Of a stretch of 64,000 bases of DNA, positions 11,995 to 23,828 are shown one piece after another; position 1 is the first letter of the stretch, and every line of letters starts with the position of its first letter. The position numbers were made by a program, and so were the translations under genes. This DNA comes from Linum tenue (lineage: Eukaryota > Streptophyta > Magnoliopsida > Malpighiales > Linaceae). The notes under the pieces were generated by a model. That model was not told the DNA's origin. It searched no databases and saw only the letters and a list, made by a program, of their open reading frames with translations. The DNA is taken from NCBI GenBank assembly GCA_946122785.1, contig CAMGYJ010000002.1, forward strand, positions 21,922,492-21,986,491, written 5' to 3'.

Positions 11995-12900
11995 TCTACT
12001 ATCATGGTAAAAAATGGTAAAATATGTTGAAGAAAATTACAAATCTAACTACAATACAATACCACATGGTAAAACGTGGTAAAATATGGTAAAATATAAT
12101 GAAGAAAATTACAAATCTAACTACCGTACAATACCACATGGTATAACGTGGTAAAACATGCTACAGAAATTTACAAATCTAATTACCATACCTTAGCATA
12201 TGGTATAACATGCTAAAATAAAATTACAAATCCAACTACCACCACATGGTATAACTTGGTAAACCACGCTACAGAAAATTATAAATCTAACTAGCATACA
12301 ATACCACCATGGTAAATCGAAGGACCAAAAATTAATTATAATTACCATATAATACCACATGGTATGAGAAGGTAAAACCATATAAATCTAATTACAACCC
12401 TCTACGACCATAGTAAAACATGATATTCATAAAAATACATTTCGTTACCACACATTACCATATGGTATACTGTGGTACTATTAGTGAGATATCTCTATCT
12501 AGACCATGAATTAAATCGAGTTTGGGGTATGATACTATACCCTAACCTCTAATGGATAAACCCGAGGCACCGATTTTCTAAACCCCAACTCGAAGTTTGA
12601 TTTAATAAAAAATAAAAATTGACCGTTGAGATCGGCCGGAGCTCATCTAAGTACATCTAACGGCTAGATCACCTGACGTATACTATACGCCTGACGTACA
12701 TCAGTCATCACCATATATATATGTATGACTTTCTTCACTTTTCTCTCTCTCTTCATTGTCTTCTAACTCTTCTTTCTCGGAACGGGTGTCGATTACCACC
12801 CACTACCACCATGATAAAACTCGTGACTATAAAAATACATTTAGTTAGAACACATTACCATATGGTATAGTGTGGTAATATCGATATATATTATCTCAAA
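11995..12900. repeat. degenerate minisatellite built on ACCACATGGTA / GGTAAAA
   Basis: Between 12000 and 12480 a unit of roughly 55-75 bp recurs about six times. Each unit has a near-palindromic ACCACATGGTATAACGTGGT core followed by ACAGAAAATTACAAATCTAACTA. A further segment, AAAATACATTT then ACACATTACCATATGGTATA, occurs at about 12433 and again at about 12833, 400 bp apart. Units are diverged in sequence and length. No gene overlaps it. Confidence 0.6.
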
Positions 12901-13557
12901 TAAGGGAAAAAACAGAAGGAGGAAGAGAAGTAAAAAAACTTGTCTTCTGTCTCCTCTCATTTACTCATCCGCAATCAAGAACACCAAATGCAAAAAAAAA
13001 AAAAAAAGAGGAGGAAGATCGGAATTGAAAATTCACAAACAAATACTAAAACATAAAAGATACAACTCGACTCACCTCGATTTGTCCCATCTTTGACAAT
13101 ATAGAGCGTCATCAATTTTGAGGCCGAGAAAAGAAAGAACAGAAGGAAGGAGCAACTTGAGAGAAGAAGGATTTGGAGCGTCACCGAATTTGAGGTGGGA
13201 GGCGTCACCGAATTTGAGCGTCACCGAATTTGGAGCGTCACCAAAAAATTGAAGAACAAGAGAAGAAAAAAGATTTAGATATGGAAAAAGGAGTTTGGAA
13301 GAGAGAAAGAGAGAAGTCTGTTTTTCTCTTTCCTCCATTAAAAGACAACATATAAATGTTGGATTTTTTTTTAAATCGGACAAAAATGCCCCTCTCCACT
13401 CCACGTGCAGCCCAGCCACAAGATAATTCCACCCCTAGATCTACGGTCCCGGTTTAGTTACTGACAGATCAGTAACCATTGGTTACTGACTCTATCCTAT
13501 GCCGGAATAGCGGATCCAATTTGGGAGAGATTGGATTAGGGAACCAGCCCTGTTCGT
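12901..13557. repeat. spacer with short tandem GCGTCACCGAATTTG repeats
   Basis: An A-run lies at about 12991-13006. At about 13176-13245 the motif GCGTCACCGAATTTG occurs four times in tandem or near-tandem, the last copies ending in variants. The rest has no recognisable gene. Confidence 0.5.

Positions 13558-13606
<49 letters not shown>
13558..13606. repeat. (CA)n(GA)n microsatellite
   Basis: An uninterrupted ACACAC run passes directly into an AGAGAG run, about 48 bp in total. Confidence 0.9.
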
Positions 13607-13610
<4 letters not shown>

Positions 13611-13895
13611 AATTTACTGGTAGAGGCTTCCGATATGTGCGGGTTATGCAGGAGCCGCTTACGTGGCCAAATTTTTTTGGTCACATTGCCTTATAATTAT
13701 TTGTAAATTTGTAGATGAGGGAGGAGATAGGTCCATAACACTTATGATAATAATTATTGTCCAAATAATACTAGTGAGTAGCCAATAAGAAGCTAAACTT
13801 TTGATTTTAGTAAGTTGGCTATTTTTAGTTAGTGTAAACTAATGCTTCAGAGAATTTGTGATCTGGACGTTTGATATATAATATTTCTGTTTTGC

Positions 13896-14039
13896 TTTAA
13901 AAAATTATAATATGTTCTGTTTTTCTAATATGTTTTATGTAAATCGATTGTCTGCTTATTCTGCTTTATTAAAAAATTATAATATGTTCTGTTTTTCTAA
14001 TATGTTTTATGTAAATCGATTGTCTGCTTATTCTGCTTG
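13896..14039. repeat. tandem duplication, 2 x 72 bp
   Basis: The segment containing AATATGTTCTGTTTTTCTAA and AAATCGATTGTCTGCTTATT is present twice, 72 bp apart, with only slight differences. The end of the unit is also found once at about 38098, inside the second copy of the SPH block, so the tandem step probably happened after that block was duplicated. Confidence 0.8.
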
Positions 14040-14160
14040 ATTCCGATTGATTAATATATAGAAATTGCATCCGGTCGAACACACTTATAGGTTACATGGG
14101 CTTGGAGAAACATAAAGGGGCTCATCAGTCTGCTTTATACATTGAGGGGACGGTATAAAC

Positions 14161-14577
14161 CAACCTTGTCAACCCGCGGGTTGACCCAGACCCGGTCGAG
14201 TTAGTGAGTTAAGGGGTCACTCATTTTAGCTCGTTTTAGCCCAAAAATATGAAAAGAGTCATTATATTGCACTTATCCTGATAAAGTATATCAAATCTCA
14301 TCTAAACATCACACCAAAGTAACATGTCGTACTTAGATCCAACATATAGTGAAAATTCACACACAGTTATACAACATCAATATTCAAATGTTCAACTAAG
14401 GATTCCAAAGATTGAGTTAGGCGAAAAGAAAAATCGGAAAATAGGTGCATTTCGCAAACAAACAAAAAATGACACAATTTGACCTCCAACCTGATACCTT
14501 GTAGCGGTCGACCCGACGAGTGCGTGGGACCCATTTTTTTCATCGGGTCAGGGTCAACCCGCGGGTTGACAACCTTA
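14161..14577. mobile_element. hAT-type MITE with 8-bp TSD
   Basis: The element begins CAACCTTGTCAACCCGCGGG and ends CCCGCGGGTTGACAACCTTA, which are inverted copies. The 8-bp duplication GTATAAAC flanks it exactly (14153-14160 and 14578-14585). The terminal repeat itself contains the palindrome GTCAACCCGCGGGTTGAC. It lies about 280 bp downstream of the first SPH gene and is missing from the second SPH block, so it inserted after the duplication. Confidence 0.85.
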
Positions 14578-14857
14578 GTATAAACTAACATAGAAATCGA
14601 TTGTATTCCGGTAGAGAACCATATAACTTGTGAGACTGACATAACGCGGTTTAAAACGATTTGACAATGAGGATTAATGACTATTAATCATTAGATCCAA
14701 CATTAAAAACTAGCATTCTCAATTCTCCCACCACAATTTCCACTGAAAAGAAACTAATCCACTTCATACATCTCGACAAATCCAAAATCTGCATGCCACA
14801 TAGTTTTCTTATTGCAAAAGAAGAGAAGAAGGGGGGAAAAAAGCATCTCTACTTCTT

Positions 14858-15295
14858 CTACTTGAGCCACTGATAACACTGCTGAACACCATAGCTGCTC
14901 GCACACGGCCCGGTCTCCTTGATGATCCATTGGCACCACCTAGGCGGCCGGCACAGGTGTTCGTCCCGCTGTTGATCGTAGATATCGAACCAGCGCGGCC
15001 CTCCGACTCCCCAATCCATGCTGCAATAGACCCAATCGGGTCTCCACTTTCGCGGGAACTTGAAGCGGTAGCTATGGTGCGGGTTCACCACATGAACCCC
15101 GAGATCGTCTCCGTTGTTATGATCGTCGAATCTGCTGCAGTGCACTGTCAGCTGCCGCCCTCCGCCCACCTCGTTCGTGATCGCCACCTTCGTTCTAGTG
15201 CCCGGTACCCACCACGTCTCAGTCGTCGCCATTAGTACTGTCGACAAGAGGATGAGGGACACCACCGCTGAAATTATTTTGTTCCGCTGCCTCAT
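14858..15295 (-). CDS. S-protein homologue (plant self-incompatibility S1 family), secreted, 145 aa
   Basis: This intronless gene encodes a small secreted cysteine-containing protein of the S1/SPH family, known from eudicots. The poppy founder is the female self-incompatibility determinant; most relatives have no assigned role. The first 25 residues (MRQRNKIISAVVSLILLSTV...) form a signal peptide. The mature part follows the family order: VAITNEVGGGRQLTVHC, DDLGVHVVNPHHSYRFKF, W-V-YCSMDW, FDIYDQQRDEHLC, CQWIIKETGPC. The start is the only ATG that keeps the signal peptide. A TATA-like tract lies about 85-100 bp upstream on the minus strand (15378-15393). A close paralogue lies at 39632-40075 in the same orientation. 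The family assignment is firm; the exact role is unknown. Confidence 0.9.
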   Translation of the reverse strand: MRQRNKIISAVVSLILLSTVLMATTETWWVPGTRTKVAITNEVGGGRQLTVHCSRFDDHNNGDDLGVHVVNPHHSYRFKFPRKWRPDWVYCSMDWGVGGPRWFDIYDQQRDEHLCRPPRWCQWIIKETGPCASSYGVQQCYQWLK

Positions 15296-15639
15296 CGTTG
15301 TTACTTCTCCAAGTTAGATCATGTTTTGTTGTTGGATTTACTGCTGATGGCTGGCTGGAGGTTTTGTTATGATGCTGTATATATATTATATAGTCAGGAG
15401 GGTGTTCATCTGATGAGTCATTTTCTGTCGTAACATCAGATGCAAAAATATAGCGAGTCAAAAAGATTTGATTTGTTGAATCTATTAATGGATAGAGCAA
15501 GATAACAACCAACCCAAAATTGCACAGGTATAGATAGTGATGATGATTGGTTAATGATGAGAGCATTGTGGAGAACCAAGTTTACTAATTCTTTTTCCAA
15601 CTTTTGGAAATATCCAGGGTGATAACACTTATGTATATA

Positions 15640-15676
15640 CTAGCTTATTACCCGGCCCGTTGGCCGGATTACTGTA
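15640..15676 (-). mobile_element. Helitron 3' terminus (hairpin plus CTAG)
   Basis: Read on the minus strand, the sequence is CCGGCC-AACG-GGCCGG (a perfect 6-bp stem), then GTAATAAG, then CTAG followed by T. This is the Helitron 3' signature: a short hairpin a few bases before a CTRR end at an A/T target. The element body would lie to the right (about 15.68 kb onward), but I could not find its 5' TC end. A matching terminus lies on the plus strand at 61071. Confidence 0.65.
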
Positions 15677-17204
15677 TGTTACCCACTTGTGGAATGGGAG
15701 AGAAAGCAAGTGAGAGTGAAGGGATTGAGATTCCACTTGATTAGGACCGACCCACTAATCCGATTCTTCCCGACCAGCCCCAACCTAAAGGGTCAGAAAG
15801 AGTCAATAAGAAAATACGAATGAAGAGGATTAGTCATATATCTTGACTCTTCAGAAGTTGTTCAAACATGATCAAGGTTGGGTGAGGGCAATTTTTAGCG
15901 CTAAGCAGAGTTCTGGGTTGAATAACTTTACTTAGGCCTAGAAATTGGTGCTGATGCAGACTGCAGTTTTTATTATACCATCATCAATCATCATTGAATT
16001 AGTCCTAGGCATCCCTCCCCGTTGTCGGTCTGAAATCTAATGATGGTTTCATTCCTTGCACCAGCCATATCAGCGAGTTGTCATCTCGAGCATGATTTGC
16101 CTATGTACAAATGATACAATTAGAGTATGAAACTGAATTCAAAGAAAAGGAAAAGAGAATTCTATCACATGCCAATAAATACACACATAATAGTTGAAGC
16201 TAAGTGAAAGTCATTACTCGCACATCAATTCTCAAAAATTAAAGACTAAACAATGGCTAGAATGGCACTGAAAACTACCAAGAATCATGGACGAAACAAC
16301 TTGTCAAATTAAATAATCCTTATATTGAAACTACCTTCTAACTTGAAATAAGACATGATCACAGTTCATAGCACTCTTAAGTCTTATCACTATGCCAAAT
16401 TCTAATTATTCTTTACTTTTAAACTTTCTATTTGAAAATAAAAAATAGTGAAAGAAAAGAGACGACTACAATTCGCCATTTGCACATCACTTATTCGGGA
16501 ATAAAATCATAGAAATTCAAAAGAAACGGAAAATGTTTAGAATCGTTTTAATGTTTAAAATAACCAAATAGATCTTTATGTTTAGTTTTTTACTAACAAA
16601 TATCAAACGATTCCCTATAAAATACACTATAATTTGATCATTATGATGTCAAATAATTATAAAATATATATTTGAAATGATAAAAATTGGACTAATTGGG
16701 TTGGTCGAGGTTGAACCATTGAATAACTTTAAAATACATTATATTTTAGCCACTAAGATATAAAATAATAGCATAATATATATTATGCTAGAGAAAATAG
16801 CTTGTTTTAGAATGGCAAACCAATGATGTTCATTTGTTTTACTTGATGGCCAAATCCCATGTAGCTAGGCCATGCCCATTCAACTCTTCTATTTTATGGT
16901 TAGCGGTTAGCCCATTAGATACAATGCATTAGTTTATTGTTAAATTTTTTATTTTTAACAATAAAAAGGAGTATTATTTTTGTCTTTTCATATATATTTT
17001 ATCACCACAGAGAAATAAAAGGGTAGAAAGAAAAAATTTGACACTCCTGGACCCATTTAAATCCGCATGTGTACGGTAAGTTGGCCCGTTCCACAGAGGA
17101 AAGAGAAAAAAATTGAAACTCCCTATTCTACCCTTCCTACAAGCGCTCCTGGAGCAGGGAATTTGAAATGGGGGAAGAGTTTTTTCCACCCTGCTATTAT
17201 ATGT
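15677..17204. other. AT-rich region, probably Helitron body plus spacer
   Basis: No gene is recognised. Part of this must be the body of the Helitron whose 3' end is at 15640. I see no Rep/helicase coding sequence, so the copy is non-autonomous. Confidence 0.35.
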
Positions 17205-17360
17205 TTTTAATTTAAAAGGATACAACAAATGTACTTAGTGGGATTGGTTATGATCCTTGCCTTTCTTTAAAATGGTAATGGTTTGAATCCCAGTATGTAT
17301 CTTTTTAATGAATAAAAAAAATAATTGTGAAGACCAAAATGTCCTTTCTTCTTTCACTCT
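17205..17360 (+). repeat. tRNA-like repeat, copy 1 (SINE-like)
   Basis: An A-box-like TTAGTGGGATTGGTTATGA precedes a B-box-like GGTTTGAATCC (17280-17290), then an A-rich tail and AATTGTGAAGACCAAAATGT. The same arrangement recurs in reverse at about 57850-57965 and 58735-58900. The upstream AAAAGGATACAACAAATGTA is shared too. It does not fold as a complete tRNA, so I treat it as a tRNA-derived repeat, not a tRNA gene. Confidence 0.5.
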
Positions 17361-17396
17361 CGTTGCAGGAAATTAGAGTGCTAACTTATTATGTTT

Positions 17397-18875
17397 TAGT
17401 CAAAACTTTAACGTTTGTGACAATAATAGACCTTTTTTACGAAATACCAAATATAGCCAAAATTTTGAAAGTTTGATGACAAATATAGTCATTTCCATTA
17501 CATATCTTAACGACGTCACTCACACCGTTTGTCAAATTAACGGAATGCTTACATGGCTGCCAACTCAACCGTCACATCATCGCCAACTCAACAACACTTG
17601 CCACATGAATGCCATGTCATATTTTAATTTAAAAATAAATAAATAAAATCATTAATATTTTCTCATTCTCTCTCCTCTCCCACCACTCATGCCGTCGGTC
17701 CTCTCTATCAAACCATCATCGCCGTCTTCTGCAACTCGACGGAGATGGGTTCCTGCAGTTTCGCTTAAACCCTTTTTGCTCCAAAACTCAACCAATCGGA
17801 GAATCCCCAGAGACGGAGATGGGGAACTCGACGGCGGTGGATTCCCACAGTTTGTCGCCGATTTGTCTTCTCCGTCGGCGGTCGACCTTAAGGGTGCGAC
17901 CGGCCATCTATGCGGTCATCTATTGAGCCGCCGCTTCGTTGCCTCCAAAATCCCTAAATCAATCGAGGCTTTCCCTGATTCGACGAACCTATCTTCAAGC
18001 ATCACCTTCTAGAGAGCTGCCTTCTTAAGCGAAGCTTCCTCGTTGCTCTAGATTTCTCGATCGAGCGGAGGTTGACGATGGAGGGAAATGAATTGGAAAT
18101 CGTTGAATGAGGTGGGTTGAGGCACGACAGAAATTACTTTCCCCTTTCTTTCTCCACCTCTCACCACCCGTAGCCGTCGTCAGTATGTTTGCTGTCAAAG
18201 GGGTGACGATTGTGAGAAATAGAAAGATACAGAGGTGGCGACTCTGATGTCGTCTTTGCCCCCTCCCTATCGCTGATGTATTTCCCTTGTGAGAGCTCGA
18301 ATCGGAGACTAGAACGGGTAGAGCTCTTGACTGAGTAAGAAGGACACCAAACCTAGGACCCTTTCTTCTCTCTTCCACTCGAAAACAGAACCCCAAATCG
18401 AGTTCTCTAGTTCATCCAAAATCCCTAGATGGAATAACCCATGTTCGAACAAGAAGAGCAGCAGGGGATTGGCAGCAGCAAATCGATCTCGTATCTTCCT
18501 TCTTCATTGTGTGAAGAGAAGGAAGAAGGTGAAGGGACGTGGCAGTGGGTGCGGCGGAGGATTGGCAATGGCAGATCGCTCTAATTAAAATCGATACCAG
18601 AGGGTAGGTTGGGTTAGAGAAGTTTTTTTGTTTTATTTATTAGTTTTTATTTTTCATTATCAAAAGACCCAGCCATTTAAATTTTTTTAATTTTAATTAT
18701 TGTTATTTATTAAATCCACGTGGGAAATATGTACAGACAAAAATCGCCAGATCAGACGATCCGTTAGTGCAGTCAGCACGTTAACTCACACCGTCAAAGA
18801 ATTGGACGGAAGTGGCTATTTTTGGTATTTCTTCAAACGTGACTATATTTGGCCAAACCGTCAAAGTTTTGACTA
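17397..18875. mobile_element. Mutator-like long-TIR element with gene-like interior (A)
   Basis: The left end, TAGTCAAAACTTTAACGTTTG and what follows, is matched in inverted order by the right end ...AAACCGTCAAAGTTTTGACTA. Similarity continues for roughly 150 bp (the ATAGCC and ACTCACACCGT blocks). The interior (about 17690-18600) is clearly GC-richer and contains open frames such as 17689-18012 (+), which looks like captured coding or leader DNA. No transposase and no convincing target duplication were found. Confidence 0.6.
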
Positions 18876-18894
18876 CACAAGTGTATTTTGCTTA

Positions 18895-19083
18895 ATAATT
18901 AATAAAAATATTATGGTACTATTGTACATGGTAGTTTCTTCTTCCAGCCCGTTGTTCTCTGCAAAAAAAAACTAACACCATTCATAGACTGATGAAAACT
19001 AACAAAGTGCGACCAACCTCAAAAACTGTTTTAACTAAATCTAGTGACCACAAATAAAATTAAATATTTTTAATGATAAAATA
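18895..19083. repeat. duplicated segment matching 41935-42130; includes truncated MULE end
   Basis: The blocks ATTATGGTACTATTGTACAT, TTGTTCTCTGCAAAAAA and CTAAATCTAGTGACCACAAA have counterparts in the same order at 41940-42130. The segment ends in a Mutator-type terminal repeat that is cut off by element B at 19084. It supports a larger duplication linking the two SPH regions. Confidence 0.55.
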
Positions 19084-21388
19084 GGGTTAATTACAAGGTT
19101 GGTCATCGAGATTACTAAAAACGTTCATGTATGGCCACTAAAAATATTTAATTTCGTTCGTAGTCACTAAAATTAATTAAAACTTTCAAGTTTAGTCACT
19201 CTCCTTTAACTTCCGTTAGTCTCTGTTAACGACGTCACTTTTTGATGACGTTACTAACAGAATATCCTAATCAGCGTAAATCAACCTGCCATGTCATCAG
19301 TACTTGCCACGTCGTTAAAACAACAACACAATTAAATTAAAAGAAAAAAATAAAATAAAATAGTGTTTCTGGATCCCTTCCTTCCGCCGTCGTCCTCAAT
19401 CGTCATCTTCATCCCATCGTTTCATCTTTCCTTTGGCGCAGGCGTTTCATCTTTCCTTCGGCGCAGGTGATCAAAGGGGAGGCTTGGATCCAGTTAAACC
19501 AATCTTCAAGAGCGCATAGAGGATGCAAACCCTGCCATCCTAGAGAACGGCGATACAATTGCTTCCGGGAACTGATAAAAACGTACATTGTCAATCAGCA
19601 AACACTCCCTGAGATTACCTTGCCACATTATCATTCTCTGACTCTATGAAGACCTTGCAATTGTAGGCCCCATCATCCGATAAATAGTTTTGGTTCCGTG
19701 GTGAATACCTCCCTCTTGCACTGGAGGGTGAGTTGAGATTTGCTGCTCCGTGAGTATTGGCTGACCAAAGAGGAAGAATTGCTTCTCTCTCTTGAGAAGA
19801 CAAAGAAGGAGACAAAGGCTTTTCAGAGCTTGAACAAACCCCTTCATCCTCTTCATCGCATACCTCCTCTGTTCCGATTTCCTCTCACCAGTCTCCTCCA
19901 TATGGATTAATGATGATGGCGAGGGTTCCAATGGACTCTCGGGGGAGGAGGCGAGCCGTCGGCCTCGTCGCAGTCGCCGACGACCAGACTCGGCCAACAA
20001 CAATTCCAAACTAGGTGGCAATTTTGGGAGATTTGGTCTCCAAGAAAGGAACAATGAGAAGGCGGTTGTGGCTAGGGGTGTACATGGGTCGGGTGGTTCT
20101 GGTTTAGCCATTTTAATCACCCGATCCATGCACTACGGTTTAGAAAATATCAAACCCAAACCCACCCAAAAAAATTTAAACCCTACGGTTTGTTTCTAAT
20201 TGGGTTGGGTCGGGTTGGCGATATTTTTAAGTAAAAACCCAACCCAACATAAAATATATAATTATTCTACATCATAAAAATATTTTATAACTAATTAAAA
20301 TTTCAAACGAATAAACCGAAGTGAAAGTTATCAAAATTCACAAATGTTGTTTGAATTTTAATAAAATGTGATTTACTTCAACATATGTCTAGTTTTTTCA
20401 CGATATTTGTTGAAATATGCTAAAAAGTTTATAAATCATAATATATTCTATTAAAATTGTACACAAGAAAAAGGATTACATGAATCGTAACTATATTCAA
20501 TTTATGTCTAAACTTTAAGTTGATGAATGCATCAATTTATGGAGACCATGAGAGAAAAACATGGTGAAATATCTTAATTTTCTCATAAGTATGACTATAT
20601 ACGACATAAATATTTTTTAGATACGAACTCATACTAATAGTTGGAACACAGATTGGGTCGGGTTCTACGGGTTGTGTAATCTAAAATCCAAACCCAACCC
20701 AAAAGAGGCGGGTTGTACAAAATAAAACCCTCACCCAATCCAAAACCTTCGTTTTAGCGATAAATACGAGTGGATTGGGTCGGGTTGTAAGGGTAGGTCG
20801 GTTTGCGGGTGTGTTTGTTCACCCCTAGTTGAGGCGGTGGCCTTTAGGCAACGAAGATGAAGTTTTATGTGGGTTATTGTTCTAGGATTTTCGGTGAGGG
20901 AGAGGGTGAAACAGTGAGATTGATTTAGGAGAGGGTTTAAAATTTGAATTCTAGGAAGACATGATGGAAGGGCAGATCTGCGGAGGATAGAAAGAGAAGA
21001 GAGACGGAGTTTTCGATTGAGAGCGACAGTAGGCTCGCGGCTGTGGTCAGGCGGTGGCCGGCCTTTTGTTCAGCGGGAGGTGGGGAAGAAAAGGGAGTGG
21101 GTCAGGCGGGATAGGGTTGGGTCGGGTCACGGTTTGTTTCATTTTTCATGATGTGGCAGGTTATGATGACATAACGGGTCGGGTTAAATTTTTTCCGGGT
21201 TAAATTAGGCTGATTAGGTTATTTTGTTAGCCACGTCAGCCAAAAAACTAACGAAAGTTAACAGAGAGTGACTAAACTTGAACGTTTTAATTAATTTTAG
21301 TGATTACGAACAAAATTAAATATTTTTAATGACCAAACATAAACGTTTTTAGTAATCTCAGTGACCAACCTTTTTTTATGAATTAGAT
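19084..21388. mobile_element. Mutator-like long-TIR element with gene-like interior (B)
   Basis: The left terminal repeat (GGGTTAATTACAAGGTTGGT, then GAGATTACTAAAAACGTTCA) is inverted at 21236-21388 (TTTTTAGTAATCTCAGTGAC, then CAACC). The repeat is about 150 bp. It belongs to the same superfamily as element C at 36769. The interior has GC-rich, exon-like stretches (19370-20065 and 20835-21140), including an open frame on the minus strand at 19644-20129. A hAT MITE is nested at 20073-20827. No transposase is present. Confidence 0.65.
20073..20827. mobile_element. hAT-type MITE nested in Mutator-like element B
   Basis: The ends are TAGGGGTGTACATGGGTCGG and GTGTGTTTGTTCACCCCTA. The flanks GTTGTGGC (20065-20072) and GTTGAGGC (20828-20835) match at 7 of 8 positions, so this is an 8-bp target duplication with one later change. 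The subterminal regions carry GGGTCGGGT and AACCCAACCC repeats. A truncated relative starts at 59271. Confidence 0.8.
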
Positions 21389-21479
21389 TCTTTCCATTCC
21401 ATCAAAGAATATCATAATTGATATTGCATAAGAAATGTGTTATAAGAGAACATATACTTAACTGGAGAAATTTGTACTA

Positions 21480-23828
21480 CATGTATATTAGTACATATGA
21501 AAGTGTAAACCAGAAGTTTGCAAGATCGGATAACTTTTTATTTTGGCATATCTGGTCATACCATCCCGGATACAGATGCAAAAATGATTGAGATATCATA
21601 CAGAAATTAAGTGAGAGTTCAGAGAATTCATCAAAGGATTGATTATGTGATACATGGTCTCGAGGAGAATATACTCGTGAAAATAATTGAATTTGTTGAA
21701 ATTTTATAAAAGTGTATGCAGAAAAATACACTCACCGTGCAAATCATATATGAATTTTATGATTTTGGTTGATTCATCAACTATATCATCATATATGTCT
21801 GTTATCTAAACGCAACTTGATGTTTGCGAGATTAGTTGCCGAATGATGGATATATTTTGATGATTATCCAATCAAACAGAACTTCTCTTATGAGAACAAA
21901 CTAAGTCTATCGATCTCTTATCGAGGCATATGATATCATTAATTCGCATGAAGCCAACAAGTTATCATAAGTTCTCCCCTTTCATACAAATGGTTTTGGT
22001 CAGGGACCAAACATTTAAAATGCTAGAAAATTTGGGTGTGCAGAATACATCCCAATTGCTCCACCACAACACGTTATGAGTTCCATGAGAGCTTATGTTG
22101 GACATGGTGTCCATTGCAATGAGTTCATGACTCTTTTTGCTAATATCATCATTTTGATGAATTACTTTTCGAACGTTAAGGGGGAGAAAAGTAAACACTG
22201 GGGCATAGATGTGAGTTGGAATCATCATTATCTCATTTTGATCCTCAAAAGAAGAAACATGAACCCGAAGTTCATATGGTGATTCATGGAGGAAAAAAAC
22301 GTATTGATTGCCAAACGCCTTTTTACTCACTAAAAGGAGTGATTATGTCAAATGCCCAGTTGTGAATGCTCCAATACAAATTGATGTCCATATTGGATAA
22401 TCTAATGAGTCTAAACGAGCGCATGAAGCGTGGTAGACCAATCGGTTCCCAGGATAAAAATCCTCGAGAAAGGAAGGAGCTATAAATTAAGATGGTAAAC
22501 TCAGGATAAAATAGCTCTAGAAGAGTCAAGTCATAAAATTGAGATCATAGTTCCAGAAGAATAGTAGGTACCTGAACGTTTTAAAATGAAGAGATCTCAA
22601 TTAATTGGCTTGTATGAAAAAAGTTGGAACCGAAGTGTATTTATTGTCGACAAGGGTTTTGATTATGCTGCAGCACTGAACGTGATAGATACAAAGAGGA
22701 TCAAAAGTAAAAGTCTATTGATGCATGCAAAGAAATATATATTGGCCAATATAAAAGAAAGCATTAGGCTATTTGGTATAAGTTTTGGACCAGAAGTCCT
22801 TACACCTGAAGATGTAAAACTAATGGGATGCAAATAGGTTTTGTGCAAACGCGTATGGAAAATGCGAGAGATATAATACAATTTCTCGTGAGAGGTTTCT
22901 GGTAGAAATCTGACATCAATTATGAAGAGACATACTCTCTTGTGGTGGATGCAACTATGTTGTGCAATTTAAATAGTTTGGCAGTTCAAAAGGCATGAAA
23001 TTTGCATTTGGTAGATATTGTGATAGCCTATTTGTATGGATCCCTTGATAATGATATTTATACGAAACTCCTTGAAGGATTAGTTTGCCGGAAGCAAACA
23101 TGTGAAGTTCTCGAGAACAATATCGCTCAATAAAACAATCCCTTGTATGCATTGAGATAAAATGGATGAATATGGTATATTCATCTAAGTGAATATCTAC
23201 TAAAGGAAGTGGTCGAATAAGCCTTGCGTGATTAAATTCAAATAAAGTGCATTAGAGCATTTGCATTTGGCATGTGTGATTGTGTAATGACATATAGGCT
23301 TATGTGCGTGATACTGTGGTTTTAGTTATGAGTTTGATTTATGAATATGGTTTGGTTAGGTGATATTGTGTATATGACGTGCCTTTTGCTTGTGACCGTG
23401 TGGTATGAAGTAATTGTTTGCATACAATTGTGTTAGCTAAGTTTTATAGTTATTTGGAAGAAAAAAGTCGAGAAATTATTTTATAATGATCTCATATCTT
23501 TTAGTTGATATGAACTCCAGAAGAGCTTCATAAAGCATGTTTTGCTTAATGAAAGAAAAGTGAACTCCAGAAGAGTTTCATGCAACATGGATTGCTTAAA
23601 GAAAGAAAATTGAATATGAAGGATTTAAGATCCTTTTTGAATCAGTACGACAATGTCGGAAAGGTGAAAGGACAATTTTGTATGGAAAAAATTGCATATG
23701 TTCAACAGCTTAATGATCACATGGTCACTAGAAGTGAACAAAGATCAATTTAGGCATTGAGATAAAAGTGAATTATTAGGTCCTGAAGTACCGTATGTTA
23801 ATGTCGTTTGAGCGAAAATGTATCTCGC
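21480..23828 (+). pseudogene. copia integrase-reverse transcriptase remnant
   Basis: Colinear copia motifs appear in shifting frames with many stops: FLFWHIWSYHPGYRCKND (GAG-pre-integrase end), KPTSYHKFSP, IPIAPPQ, AYVGHG, CPVVNAPIQIDVHIG, then in the RT region INYEETYSLVVDA, IVIAYLYGSLDNDIYTKL and IWYIHLSEYLLKE. It ends at LGPEVPY and MYLA just before the Athila element. The density of stops and frameshifts shows a long-dead copy. I set the start at the first recognisable motif. Confidence 0.75.

Noticed and set aside
11995..12500. CRISPR-like regularly spaced repeats
   Set aside because: Plant nuclear DNA; the repeats are degenerate, spacers are not unique and no cas genes exist.
17260..17300. 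Possible tRNA gene because of a GGTTTGAATCC B-box
   Set aside because: No acceptor stem or complete cloverleaf; the same unit is dispersed, so it is a tRNA-derived repeat.
19644..20129. 161-codon frame on the minus strand as an independent gene
   Set aside because: It crosses the boundary of the nested hAT MITE at 20073 and lies in a Mutator-like interior; at best a captured fragment.
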